Positions 36,081 to 44,492 of a stretch of 64,000 bases of DNA are shown here, piece by piece. Location of the stretch: positions 1-64,000 of the forward strand of contig NZ_JAMXSS010000004.1 of the NCBI RefSeq assembly GCF_024124825.1. The letters are read 5' to 3'. Numbering within the stretch: position 1 is the stretch's first letter; each line of letters begins with the position of its first letter. Below the pieces are notes generated by a model. That model saw only the letters and a list, made by a program, of their open reading frames with translations, was not told where the DNA came from and did no database searches. Origin of the DNA: Arthrobacter sp. H16F315. Its GTDB lineage: Bacteria; Actinomycetota; Actinomycetes; Actinomycetales; Micrococcaceae. The position numbers were made by a program, and so were the translations under genes.

Positions 36081-36889
36081 TCGTTTCCTCCAAATTCACG
36101 CAAAAATCCGTCAGTGATTACAAGTTTGAAGTAATCGTATGCAGCATCGGATAGCTTGCCTGCCCTAGTCACGATCGACTGAACGTCGAAAGGCTCAAAT
36201 TGCTCGGAGGAAGCATCAAGATCGAGAACCCAAGAAGGGCCGGGCACAGGAGGTATTGCCGGATCTGCAGTCTCATTGGGTGGCAAGACGCCGGACCGCA
36301 CTTGGAGGTTGACGTCGCCAATCGCATATCGCACTTGGTTGGCGCTGCTAACGACATTGACATCCGGTGATGCTGGGGTCAGCGAAAGATAGCCGAGAAC
36401 CTCCGGGCATACGTACTCCGAAAGCCTGGAGATTAGGGCGGTGTCGTCGAGCCTGTTGACATAGCGCACACCCACGCGCTCTATCAATGGTGCTCGGACG
36501 TGTGTGTGCACACTTTCGAGGACCTTCACCAAGCGTTCACTGAATTCATCGAACGCTACGTAGCTAGTCGAGTACAGGCTTACGAAACGACGCCCAAGCA
36601 TGACATGCCACGTTCGATCAACAGAGGCCCAGCGATAAATAGTGTCGCCAACGCTTTGATGGACGCCATCCGGGGTTATCTGGTATCCGACCTCCTGTAT
36701 TTCCTCGTAGATTGGGTAGTCCGGCAGGGCAGAGCCAAAATTTAATGCAGTCGCCTTGAGATTCGTCTGCAAATGCGCCAGCTCTGGCCACCGAACTTGA
36801 CTGAGGACTAGAGCCAAGGGGTTCGATTGCAGTCGAATGCTCTTGGAAGTGTCACCAGTAAATGGGCGGAAACGTTCTCTATCTGCCAT
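36077..36889 (-). CDS. TIGR04255-like family protein
   Basis: 270 residues with the features of the sporadically distributed TIGR04255 family: SNPLALVLSQVRWPEL near the start, YRWASVDRTWHVMLGRRFVSLYSTSYVAFDEFSERLVKVLESV in the middle, and the signature IERVGVRYVNRL (about 136-147). The family has no assigned biochemical function. It is the promoter-proximal gene of an operon with a HTH protein and a 'SQTCDI' protein, next to mobilisation genes, a toxin-antitoxin locus and recombinases. A role in defence or element maintenance is inference. Confidence 0.8.
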   Translation of the reverse strand: MADRERFRPFTGDTSKSIRLQSNPLALVLSQVRWPELAHLQTNLKATALNFGSALPDYPIYEEIQEVGYQITPDGVHQSVGDTIYRWASVDRTWHVMLGRRFVSLYSTSYVAFDEFSERLVKVLESVHTHVRAPLIERVGVRYVNRLDDTALISRLSEYVCPEVLGYLSLTPASPDVNVVSSANQVRYAIGDVNLQVRSGVLPPNETADPAIPPVPGPSWVLDLDASSEQFEPFDVQSIVTRAGKLSDAAYDYFKLVITDGFLREFGGNE

Positions 36890-36931
36890 GCTTCACACTG
36901 TACTTCACACCTGCGACATAGTAGTAGAGCC

Positions 36932-37181
36932 TCAATCGAAACGACCGATGTTCCCAGATGGGGTTCCCTGGAGTAGCCCGCCGGCCAGAATCTTCAACAG
37001 TCACACCATCAGGGACGAGCAGTCATAGATGGTGCGGAGATTGCCGCACAGGTCATCCCACCGTCCCGGGAACCGTCCATCGGTGGTCCATTCCCAGCCG
37101 TTCCACGCCCACGACTCCGGCCGGAAGCCGACACGCCAGACCCTACAGGCGGCCTCGCCGCGTCAGTCGTGCAGAAACCAT
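36932..37181 (-). pseudogene. RES-domain toxin remnant
   Basis: The minus strand after the Xre antitoxin still encodes the RES toxin start: VWRVGFRPESWAWNGWEWTTDGRFPGRWDDLCGNLRTIYDCSSLMV, then a TGA where a codon is expected, then LLKILAGGLL in the same frame, before a final stop. The initiating ATG overlapping the antitoxin stop is out of frame with this sequence. So the copy has a frameshift, a nonsense codon and a missing C-terminal half. RES toxins ADP-ribosylate targets or degrade NAD+; this one cannot be active. Confidence 0.75.
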
Positions 37182-37573
37182 CAGGCTGCGGCCGCGAACG
37201 CGCGTGCGGCAGCCAGCACCTGCGGGCCGGCGTCATCCACCTGACCGTCCCGAATCAGTCGCGCCGGCGGGACGTCGTCCAACTGCGGGTTCATGCCCTG
37301 GAACCAGGCCTGCACTACGGCCCGGGAATCACGCTCCGCGAGCAGGGCGGCCACGTGATACGCCGTGCGGAGCCGGTGCATCACGTCGGCGGAGGGTTTC
37401 CGTTCCCCGTCGGCCCATTGCCGGACGGCCCGGGTTTCCTTCACGGAACCGATGTACGCGACCAGCTTCGCTCCCAGGAGGTCCCTCAGATCCCGGACCA
37501 GCACGTCGTCGGCCAACCGGACGGAATCCTGATGCGCCTTCACCCCGCTGCGGGCGCCCGTTACTCCAGTCAT
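37181..37573 (-). CDS. Xre/MbcA/ParS-type antitoxin
   Basis: 130 residues. An N-terminal region (VRDLRDLLGAKLVAYIGSVKETRAVRQWADGERKPSADVMHRLRTAYHVAALL) resembles the Xre half, and the C-terminal RES-binding half is AVVQAWFQGMNPQLDDVPPARLIRDG...VLAAARAF. It would neutralise a RES toxin and repress its operon. The partner gene downstream is decayed, leaving an orphan antitoxin that could still protect against related toxins. Confidence 0.85.
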   Translation of the reverse strand: MTGVTGARSGVKAHQDSVRLADDVLVRDLRDLLGAKLVAYIGSVKETRAVRQWADGERKPSADVMHRLRTAYHVAALLAERDSRAVVQAWFQGMNPQLDDVPPARLIRDGQVDDAGPQVLAAARAFAAAA

Positions 37574-37927
37574 AGTTCATGGTCCCACGAAAAGGATCCC
37601 TGAATCCAGGGGGTGAACCCAGCCGGAATCACATCTCGAATCACCGATAACCGTGATTACGTAAACCTGAACAGTGATTATTGCATCTGATGCAATATTG
37701 TCCGCTCCAGCCCCCCCGCATGACGGAACCATTCCGACCAGCAAACCTGGCCCTGACCTGCATCAATGCTCCGACGCCGGGTGGCGCGAGGCATCCTGCG
37801 GGAGACATCCGGGCGGCCATTCGGGCACCTGTTCCCGTGGAACATGAGCCTTTTACTCACGGATTTGCAACGATCCTGCATTAATTGCATGATTCATGCA
37901 TCCAATGCAATGTCAGGGAGGGTTGTT
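37574..37927. promoter_or_regulatory. Intergenic region with TGCAT palindromes before recombinase trio
   Basis: No gene supported. Two perfect odd palindromes share the TGCAT...ATGCA arms: ATTGCATC-T-GATGCAAT (37680-37696) and TGCATGA-T-TCATGCA (37886-37900), plus nearby copies CCTGCATTAATTGCATG and CATCCAATGCAATG. They bracket the region just before the integrase start, as expected for operators or recombinase arm sites. Confidence 0.55.
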
Positions 37928-39023
37928 GTGGCGGTTGATTCTGCCGGCCGGGTGCTGGAGTTCGGTGATGTGCGGTTCCTGCACCCCGAGGACCACGTGT
38001 TCGCCCAGATGCTCACCGGGTGGCGCAATCAGCAGTTGAGCCGGAATCTCGCCCTGGGGACCATCGAATCCAGGGAACGGCTGGTGACGCGGTTCCAGGA
38101 ATCCGCCAACGAATACCCCTGGCAGTGGACACCGGCCCACGTCGACGAGTTCTTCGGCGATCTTCGCGGTGTGAAGCATGCTGCACAGTCCACGATCCGG
38201 AGCTATCAAGCAGCCCTGCGCGCTTTCTGCTCCTACGTGGCTTCCCCTGACTACGGCTGGGACAGGATCTGCGAACAGTATTTCGGAGCGCATCCCTCGC
38301 AGGTCTGCTTCGACTGGAACACCGCCGCTCACGCCCAATCAACGGAATCGTCCCCAGGCCGGCGCCCGTTCACCCGCCGCGAGCTGCAGGCCTTCTTTGA
38401 CCGCGCCGACGACGAAGTCGACCGGATCGCATCACTGGGCCGCAAGGGCTGGCTCCCGGCCTACCGCGACGCGGTCCTGTTCAAGGTCGCGTACTGCTGG
38501 GGGCTACGCCGCAACGAGGTCCGGCACCTGCAGACCGTCGATTTCGCCAGGAACCCGCACGCCCGCGAGTTCGGCAAATACGGAGTGCTGCAGGTCCGGT
38601 ACGGGAAGGCCATGCGGGGGTCTCCCCGAAGCGCCGGAGCGTCCTGACGGTGTTCGACTGGTCGGGCGAGATCGTCGCCGACTGGCTGGAACGCGGCCAC
38701 GCGCACATGACGGACGGGCTGGACCTGTTTCCCTCCGAACGCGGCACGCTCGTGTCCGAAACCGCGTTGAACCGCCGGTTCAACCGCTACTGCGACGACC
38801 TGGGCCTCTCCCCGGCCTGGACATCCACTCGCTGCGCCGTTCCTACATCACCCACCTGATCGAGTCCGGCATGGACCCCCTGTTCGTCCAGCACCAGGCC
38901 GGTCACGAGCACGCCTCGACCACGGCGCTCTACACCTCGGTCTCCAGCGACTACCGGGTGAAGACGCTGCGCCGGGCCCTGGATTCCACGGTCCGGGACG
39001 CGCTGGCCGGAATGGGAGACTGA
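37928..39023 (+). pseudogene. Tyrosine recombinase/integrase, two 1-bp frameshifts
   Basis: Three frames join into about 365 residues. The N-terminal SAM-like domain (FAQMLTGWRNQQLSRNLALGTIESRERLVTRF...AAQSTIRSYQAALRAFCSYV) is followed by catalytic Arg in YCWGLRRNEVRHLQ, then HSLRRSYITHLIESG (His-x-x-Arg), FVQHQAGHEHASTTALYTSVSSDYRV (Gly-His and nucleophile Tyr). Both breaks lack one C in a run of four (38624-38627 and 38810-38813); adding one C to each restores the family sequence, so assembly errors are likely. GTG 37928 has GGGAGG upstream. It begins a three-gene operon. Confidence 0.85.
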
Positions 39024-39028
39024 TCCTC

Positions 39029-39361
39029 ATGAAACGAGAGATCGACTACCGCTGGCGGCTTCCGGAACTGATGGCAGCCCGGGGACTGCACAACAGCACC
39101 GACCTCAGCCCCCTCCTTAAGGAACGCGGGATCGAACTGTCGGCCTCACAGGTCTACCGCTTGGTCACCCAGCGCCCGGAACGGATCTCGCTGATGATGG
39201 TCGCCGCCCTCTGCGACATCTTCGGCTGCGGACCCGAGGACCTGATCACCGTCACGGCCGCGGACGCGAAAGTCCGCAAGGTCGCCTCCGACGCGAACGT
39301 CGTGGAGCTGAACAAGACGATCCGTCCCAAACGCGCCCGCGTGATCCGCGATGACGGCTGA
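39029..39361 (+). CDS. XRE-family helix-turn-helix protein of recombinase operon
   Basis: 110 residues: WRLPELMAARGLHNSTDLSPLLKERGIELSASQVYRLVTQRPERISLMMVAALCDIFGCGPEDLI is a Cro/C1-like fold, with a basic end (RPKRARVIRDDG). It starts five bases after the integrase stop and overlaps the third gene by 11 bases. It probably controls the trio or acts as a directionality factor; the TGCAT palindromes upstream are candidate sites. Confidence 0.88.
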   Translation: MKREIDYRWRLPELMAARGLHNSTDLSPLLKERGIELSASQVYRLVTQRPERISLMMVAALCDIFGCGPEDLITVTAADAKVRKVASDANVVELNKTIRPKRARVIRDDG

Positions 39362-40856
39362 GATCACCCCGCGGCCCATCAGGCGGGGCCGTCCCCGCAC
39401 CACAGGCGCGTTCATCTGTGACAGGTGCTCGAGGGCGGCCGGCCGGCACCGGGCCAGCTGGCCCGAAGGAAGGATCTGCGGGACCTGCTTCACCGCGGCC
39501 ATGCGCACCCACGGCCCCTGCCCGGGTGCAGGCACGAACCGCATGCTCCCCGGACGATCCCCGGCCCACGGCAACGAGCCGGTTTGTGTTGAATGCGCAG
39601 GCATCACGCAGGACTACCACTGCGGGCGTTGCGGCGCGGAAACTGAGCACTACCGCCAGGACACCTGCGCCCGATGCTCGCTACGGGACGACCTGACCGT
39701 GCTGCTGCGCGTTGACGAATCAGTCCCTGGCGCCGAAACGGCACCGGCGAAACTGCTCACGGCCCTCTGCGGAGCCCAACGCCCCGAAAGCATCCTGACC
39801 TGGCTCCGCAGGGCCGGCGTCCGTGATCTGCTCGGGCGGCTTGCTGCCGGCGACATCCCACTCAGCCACGAGGCGCTGGATAAAGAAACACACAGCCTGC
39901 GGGTGGAGCACGTCCGCAGCCTGCTCATCCATCACCACCTGCTCCCGAATCGCGACCACTACCTCGCCCTTTTCGAACGATGGCTCACCAGCAAGATCGA
40001 GGCCGTCGAAGACCCTGACGTCCGACGGCCTCTTGAATCCTTTGCCCGCTGGCACCACCTGCGACGTATTCGGAGCCTCTCCGCAGAAGGGAAACCCACC
40101 CGCGGCCCCGTCCACAGCGCGAAGCAGGAAATCACCGAAACCATCAAATTCCTCACCTGGCTCAAAACCACCCACGGGCGGGCAGTTGAGTCCTGCGTCC
40201 AGACCGACGTCGACGCCTGGCTGGCCGACGGCCCGACCACCAGGCACGCCATCAGAACCTTCTTCATCTGGGCGGTCAAGAACCGGACCTGCACCAACAT
40301 CACCATCGGCCATCGTCAAGCCAAAACCATGCCGTTGCTAGGTCAGGACCAGCGGCTCGCCATGCTCAAGGCCTGCCTCACCGAGGACGTCGACACCCTG
40401 CCCTACCGGGTGGCCGCCACGTTCCTGCTGCTCTACGCCCAGCCCGTCGTGAACATCGCCGCGATGAAAAGCACCGATGTGATCATCACGCCGGACGGCC
40501 CGCGCCTGTCCCTGAGCGAAGGCGACCCCGCACCCGTCCCGGAACCCTTTGCGTCGTTGCTTCTAGAACATCTGGCGTCGCGTCCGAACATGCGCACGGG
40601 GAGCAGTTCCGGCAGCGAGTGGTTGTTCCCCGGCTACCGGCCCGGCCGGCATATCCACCCCAACACGCTCATGCAGCGTCTCCGGGAAGTGGGCATCAAC
40701 CTTCTGGGCGCACGCAACGCATCCCTCCGTGGACTTGTCACCGAAGTTCCTGCCCCGTTAGTGGCCGAAATGCTCGGCTACAGCTACCAAGTCACTCAGA
40801 AACACGCCGCGGCCGCCGCCGAACCATGGTCAACATATGCGGGTCGTCGGATATGA
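39351..40856 (+). CDS. Zinc-finger protein with degenerate tyrosine-recombinase domain
   Basis: 501 residues. The N-terminus has four paired-Cys units (FICDRCSRAAG, RICGTCFTAA, PVCVECAG, YHCGRCGAETEHYRQDTCARCS), a tandem zinc-ribbon array. The middle and C-terminus follow the tyrosine-recombinase fold (ITETIKFLTWLKTTHGR...; VAATFLLLYAQPVVNIAAMKSTDV; RNASLRGLVTEVPAPLVAEMLGYSYQVTQKHAAAAAEPWSTYAG). The first catalytic Arg position reads QPVVNI and the HxxR position lacks its His, so catalysis is doubtful, though a terminal Tyr remains. It may be a DNA-binding partner of the integrase. Confidence 0.75.
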   Translation: MTAEITPRPIRRGRPRTTGAFICDRCSRAAGRHRASWPEGRICGTCFTAAMRTHGPCPGAGTNRMLPGRSPAHGNEPVCVECAGITQDYHCGRCGAETEHYRQDTCARCSLRDDLTVLLRVDESVPGAETAPAKLLTALCGAQRPESILTWLRRAGVRDLLGRLAAGDIPLSHEALDKETHSLRVEHVRSLLIHHHLLPNRDHYLALFERWLTSKIEAVEDPDVRRPLESFARWHHLRRIRSLSAEGKPTRGPVHSAKQEITETIKFLTWLKTTHGRAVESCVQTDVDAWLADGPTTRHAIRTFFIWAVKNRTCTNITIGHRQAKTMPLLGQDQRLAMLKACLTEDVDTLPYRVAATFLLLYAQPVVNIAAMKSTDVIITPDGPRLSLSEGDPAPVPEPFASLLLEHLASRPNMRTGSSSGSEWLFPGYRPGRHIHPNTLMQRLREVGINLLGARNASLRGLVTEVPAPLVAEMLGYSYQVTQKHAAAAAEPWSTYAGRRI

Positions 40857-40991
40857 ATCTGCTGGACATCGTCTGGTAGTGATAGGTCGTCTCAATACTT
40901 TGGATACGGAGGCATAGTTTGAGGCCACACACCGCGGATGATGGTGCTCAGGTTGCTGGCCTCCTCGGTTCTCTGAGAGGAGAACGGCTAA

Positions 40992-41288
40992 GCCAACCTG
41001 GAAACCAAAGCTTCCAAGGACCTCTACACCTTCACCATCCCCGCCGGGGGCAGGACTCTTAGTATCATTTGGGTGACGTGTGCGAGCAACAATGCGAGCC
41101 AGTACCTGAACGGGCTCACCTGGCAGGTCATTTCCGTGGCGAACGGCGCTAAAGTCGCCGGGGACTACTGCTCCAAAGGGAACAAGACCGTGGCCCTGGC
41201 CGCCGGTGATTACCGGCTGGAGATGGCCACGGACATTGCCCGCAACTCCTATGGTACCTACAGCTTCAGAGGAGCACTCAATGGGTGA
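40992..41288 (+). pseudogene. C-terminal fragment of a secreted PPC-like domain
   Basis: The frame opens abruptly after TAA and reads ANLETKASKDLYTFTIPAGGRTLSIIWVTC, LTWQVISVANGAKVAGDYCSKGNKTVALAAGDYRLEM, ARNSYGTYSFRGALNG. This matches the layout of bacterial pre-peptidase C-terminal beta-sandwich domains (YTFTIPAG ... LAAGDYRL ... GTYSF). No start signal or upstream part exists, so it is a truncated remnant, probably cut by the recombination events here. Confidence 0.55.
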
Positions 41289-42381
41289 TTACGCAGGCAT
41301 CGCCATTGACGAGGTCAAGATACGCAGGGTCAACACCGACGCATCGTTCACCCAGGGATTCCTCTGTATGACTGACGGCGGATCGGACCAGCCATCAGCT
41401 GACGACATCGACAGCGCCATTGCCGGCATCAGAATGCCCGAGCATCCCGACCAGAGGTTCCACGCGGTCGAAGTGAGCAAGGGAGCGGCGATCTACGTCT
41501 ACCCCGTCACGGCAAACGCCGTGGAGATTGCGCGCATGATTGCCGATGCGATCGCGCCCCTCGGCTTCACCGGTACCATCACGGCATGTGCCGACCGCCC
41601 CGGCCCCAGACCCCGCACAGATCGGTACGCCTACTGTGCCGCCATCTGCTCCGTCGACGCAGCCCTGGACAACGACGAGACCCCGCTCTCCTTCCGGTCC
41701 GTGAAGAAGAACCTGGACCGGTGGGCAGTTGGCAGCCCCGTGTTCAAGGAGATCGTGGACCGGATCGCCGGCTGGGCCGCGGCCAACGCGACCGCTCCGA
41801 TCCTCGCCGGGCTCCACTTCACGATGACCCAGTGCGAACCGCACCAGGTCGCCGGTCTCCTGACCCGCTGCTGCGAAGACATCGGATGGGCGTACCTGCT
41901 ATTCCCCACAGCCAACGGCGACTGGTACGTCCGGTTCACCGGTGAGGGGTGGATCCTCGCCGGCACCGAGATCAAGAAGGGCAAGGACGACGCCGGGGAA
42001 GCCCTCATCCGGCTCCTCGCTGACCTGGCCCCGCTCTACGACTACGCCCAGATGTCCCGGGTCATCTTCGGACTTGTCACCCCAATGAGCGTGATGAAAC
42101 AACGGGGAATCCCCGGTCCCGGAGACCGGGAGCTTAGCGCCGACCACGGATTCGTGAAGAATTCCATCCCCGGCATCTTCCCGGTGCAGGTTCTCGGACC
42201 CGGCCACCCAGACCTCCAGCCCACCGACCGCTGGCACGTTACGCCCCTCGACGCCGGCCTAAGAATGGTCACCGTCGACAACCCAAGCCAATGGTGGGCG
42301 GCCTCCGCGCTAACCCCACCACAGGAAGATCTACGCCTCCTGCGCGAAGCCAACAAGGCTCTCCTGTCCAAATGGGCCTGA
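41281..42381 (+). CDS. Hypothetical protein, 366 residues
   Basis: ATG 41281 has GAGGAG eight bases upstream. The protein is soluble, with natural composition (AEIARMIADAIAPLGFTGTITA region; RSVKKNLDRWAVGSPVFKEIVDRIAGWAAANATAPILAGLHFTMTQCEPHQVAGLLTRCCEDIGWAYLLF; WVRFTGEGWILAG-like part near 250). No domain was recognised. It overlaps the end of the PPC-like remnant by eight bases, an arrangement that implies they were once an operon. Confidence 0.68.
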   Translation: MGDYAGIAIDEVKIRRVNTDASFTQGFLCMTDGGSDQPSADDIDSAIAGIRMPEHPDQRFHAVEVSKGAAIYVYPVTANAVEIARMIADAIAPLGFTGTITACADRPGPRPRTDRYAYCAAICSVDAALDNDETPLSFRSVKKNLDRWAVGSPVFKEIVDRIAGWAAANATAPILAGLHFTMTQCEPHQVAGLLTRCCEDIGWAYLLFPTANGDWYVRFTGEGWILAGTEIKKGKDDAGEALIRLLADLAPLYDYAQMSRVIFGLVTPMSVMKQRGIPGPGDRELSADHGFVKNSIPGIFPVQVLGPGHPDLQPTDRWHVTPLDAGLRMVTVDNPSQWWAASALTPPQEDLRLLREANKALLSKWA

Positions 42382-42887
42382 CCACGAGGTACTTCCGTCT
42401 GCGATTGGCCGAGCGCCTACACCACTCCCTACACCACTCCTGACCACAGCGTGTCGTTCTTGCGCAGTGGGGTCACGACGGGGTGAACCTCCATTGATTT
42501 CGACGGCGACGCTGGCGCTAGGCATTTCGCCGGCTAGGAATACTCCCGCCACGGCCTGAGTGAAATGGCCGTACTGACCGGAGGTAGGAGGAATAGTTCG
42601 AAAACGAATAATCACCGTCACCAGTAGAACCCGGCGAATCGAAGTTCCATCGCGCGCGGGTCGTCTCCCGTCTCATTTAAAGTGTCACTTTTCGCGTTGG
42701 ATCTGTCCGACGCCGGTTCTTCAATTCGGTCGCCGTGAACCTGTCGGCCGCGCCTGAAAATTCGGTACCGCAATTTTTTCTGATCCTGGGAGATCTGCGG
42801 AGCGGGCCATGCGGCCGGGTTGTGAGCCACGCCGCCGTTCCAACAGCGGGGTCCTAGAGCTTCCGCCCGGGACCGTAGGGCCGACGC
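42382..42887. other. Intergenic region, no gene recognised
   Basis: About 500 bases between the 41281 gene and the methyltransferase remnant. Open frames are short and without ribosome sites. The segment near 42680-42710 (AGTGTCACTTTTCGCGTTGGATCTG) resembles the ends of IS21-family elements, in keeping with the istB remnant at 43010-43456, but no matching second end was found. Confidence 0.4.
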
Positions 42888-42995
42888 CCGAAGTGCGGGA
42901 TGAACCCGGGAACCTGCGGGCGGGAGGTTACGTAGTCCTCACCGAATGCACCGCCAGCTCGGCTTGCTCCTCGTTTCGGGCAAGGCGCCGGTAGG
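42888..42995 (-). pseudogene. Remnant of methyltransferase (ICMT-like) gene
   Basis: The minus strand encodes, across frames, pieces such as YRRLARNEEQAEL and FGEDYVTSRPQVPGFIPHFG. These line up with RLARHEERNMAAEFGEDYLAYARNVPGFIPRFG of the intact gene at 52772-53455. Only the C-terminal 35 codons remain, with a frameshift. Confidence 0.7.
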
Positions 42996-43009
42996 GCCCC
43001 TCGAATCCC

Positions 43010-43456
43010 TGCATTTCATCACCCGGGCCCAGGACCTGGTCCCCTACGCGGACCCCGGCACCGTCAAAACGCACGTGGCCACCGCACTCGTGGCAGCCGC
43101 ATGCCGATAGGCATCCCGGCCCGCTTCTTCACTACGTCAGCCCTAGTCATGATGCTACGCATAGCCACGGACGAGGACCGGCTGGATAAGGAGCTCGCAT
43201 CCCTGGCCAAAAATTGCAATTGATCGATGGACTGGGATATTTGCCGATCGACTCCGAAGGAGCCAGGTTCCTGTTCCAGATTATCGCGGACGGCTAGGAG
43301 AAATGCAGACTCATCACCACCACCAACCTCGAGTTTTCCCGCTGGGAACCGTGTTCGGGGACGACAACATGGCCGCGCCGTCATCGACCGGTTGGTGCAC
43401 CACGGACGGCTCCTGCAGTTCGGCGGGGAGTCCTACAGAGTCAAAATGCCCTAATG
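43010..43456 (+). pseudogene. IS21-family IstB helper ATPase remnant
   Basis: Scattered over three frames are typical IstB stretches: FITRAQDLVPYADPGTVKTHVATALVAAACR (Walker A degraded), IPARFFTTSALVMMLRIATDEDRLDKELASLAKN, DGLGYLPIDSEGARFLFQIIADG, RLIITTNLEFSRW and GDDNMAAPSSTG. At least four frameshifts and stops are present and istA is absent. This is a dead IS21 copy, evidence of past insertion near the island boundary. Confidence 0.8.
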
Positions 43457-43625
43457 AAATAGGCCCACCGCCGCAATGGCAGGAAACCGAGCCCACGTGG
43501 CCTGATGCATAGCGCCGAAATGGCCGACTTAAAGTTGACGAAATACAATCACTGGCACCACACACGGATATGTATGGCGTCGAGGACGCGGAGCCGGTTG
43601 GTGATCAGGTAACCGCATCGTCGTC

Positions 43626-43886
43626 AGCTGCAGCTGTTGCTCAACCCAGACCGGCAAAGGCAACGGCCCGGCCTCCGGACGGGAGTACGCCCTGTAGGGC
43701 CTGACTTGTGGTCACTGTGTCGACGCTGTTGAAAAGGCGGTCTCCGGCCTGGTCGGCGTAGAGTCCGCTTCAGTGGACCTCGTCCCCGGCGGAACGTCTT
43801 GACTGACCGTCGCCGGCAGCCCGGACGCATCCGCTGTGCGAGGGGCCGTGCGATCCTCCGAATATGTCGTTGCCGGCAGCAACTAA
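43626..43886 (+). pseudogene. CopZ-like HMA gene, two nonsense codons
   Basis: One continuous frame reads SCSCCS, linker, REYAL-stop-GLTCGHCVDAVEKAVSGLVGVESASVDLVPGGTS-stop-LTVAGS...AVRSSEYVVAGSN. It aligns along its length with the intact protein at 8262-8600 (AQYILEGLTCGHC; VDLVPGGASRL). The stops sit exactly where Glu (GAG to TAG) and Arg (CGA to TGA) are expected. Orientation is opposite to the rest of island B. Confidence 0.82.
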
Positions 43887-44046
43887 CCCCTCATCAGTCC
43901 CCGAGACCGGTCGGCCCCTGCGGGCGACGGGGCCGTCAACCGCCGCCGAGGAAAGACTCTTCGTGGGACCGCGACCCCCGCTTTCGGTCAGGGCCACCGA
44001 AATCCGCCTACCGACAGCAGTGAACCTGGCTCTGAACGGGGCACGG

Positions 44047-44492
44047 TCAGTGACCCGAAGGATGGTCCGTTGGGTGTTCAATCCCCGGCCCCGGTGCGGG
44101 GTTTATGTCTCCTCCGGTGCCACTGATCGCCGGGCCGATGACAAAGGCCGAGAGTGAAAACATCGCGGCGAAGATTAGCAGTCCTATGGCGGGAGCGACC
44201 CACGTCCCGAACCGGCGGTACAGGCGCAAGAGCAGCGGAATGGAAGCGAGTAGTCCCAACGCACCGAACAAAGCGGTGCCCCCGATCCGGCAACGAGCGC
44301 AGTGCCCGCGAGGAGTCCGATGTGATGCAGGATGTGCGGCAGGAGACCCACGACGAAACCTAGAACGGCGACGACCGAGTGCCACAGGGCATGCAACCGG
44401 CCCCGCCAGGTCTGTTGCTCTTCCTGGTCAGCCTCTGCGCCGGAAGGCGATACCGTGGGCCGGTGCAGTTGGTGGGAGTGATCATCGGTCAT
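44047..44492 (-). pseudogene. Conserved small integral membrane protein, frameshifted
   Basis: The joined frames give about 148 residues: TDDHSHQLHR, RGRLHALWHSVVAVLGFVVGLLPHILHHIGLLAGTALVAGSGG, then TALFGALGLLASIPLLLRLYRRFGTWVAPAIGLLIFAAMFSL and a His-containing tail. It is the counterpart of 7768-8202. The break is in a run of five C (44279-44283 on the plus strand); one more base restores the reading. Its ATG lies within the end of the UspA gene, so they are co-expressed. Confidence 0.78.
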
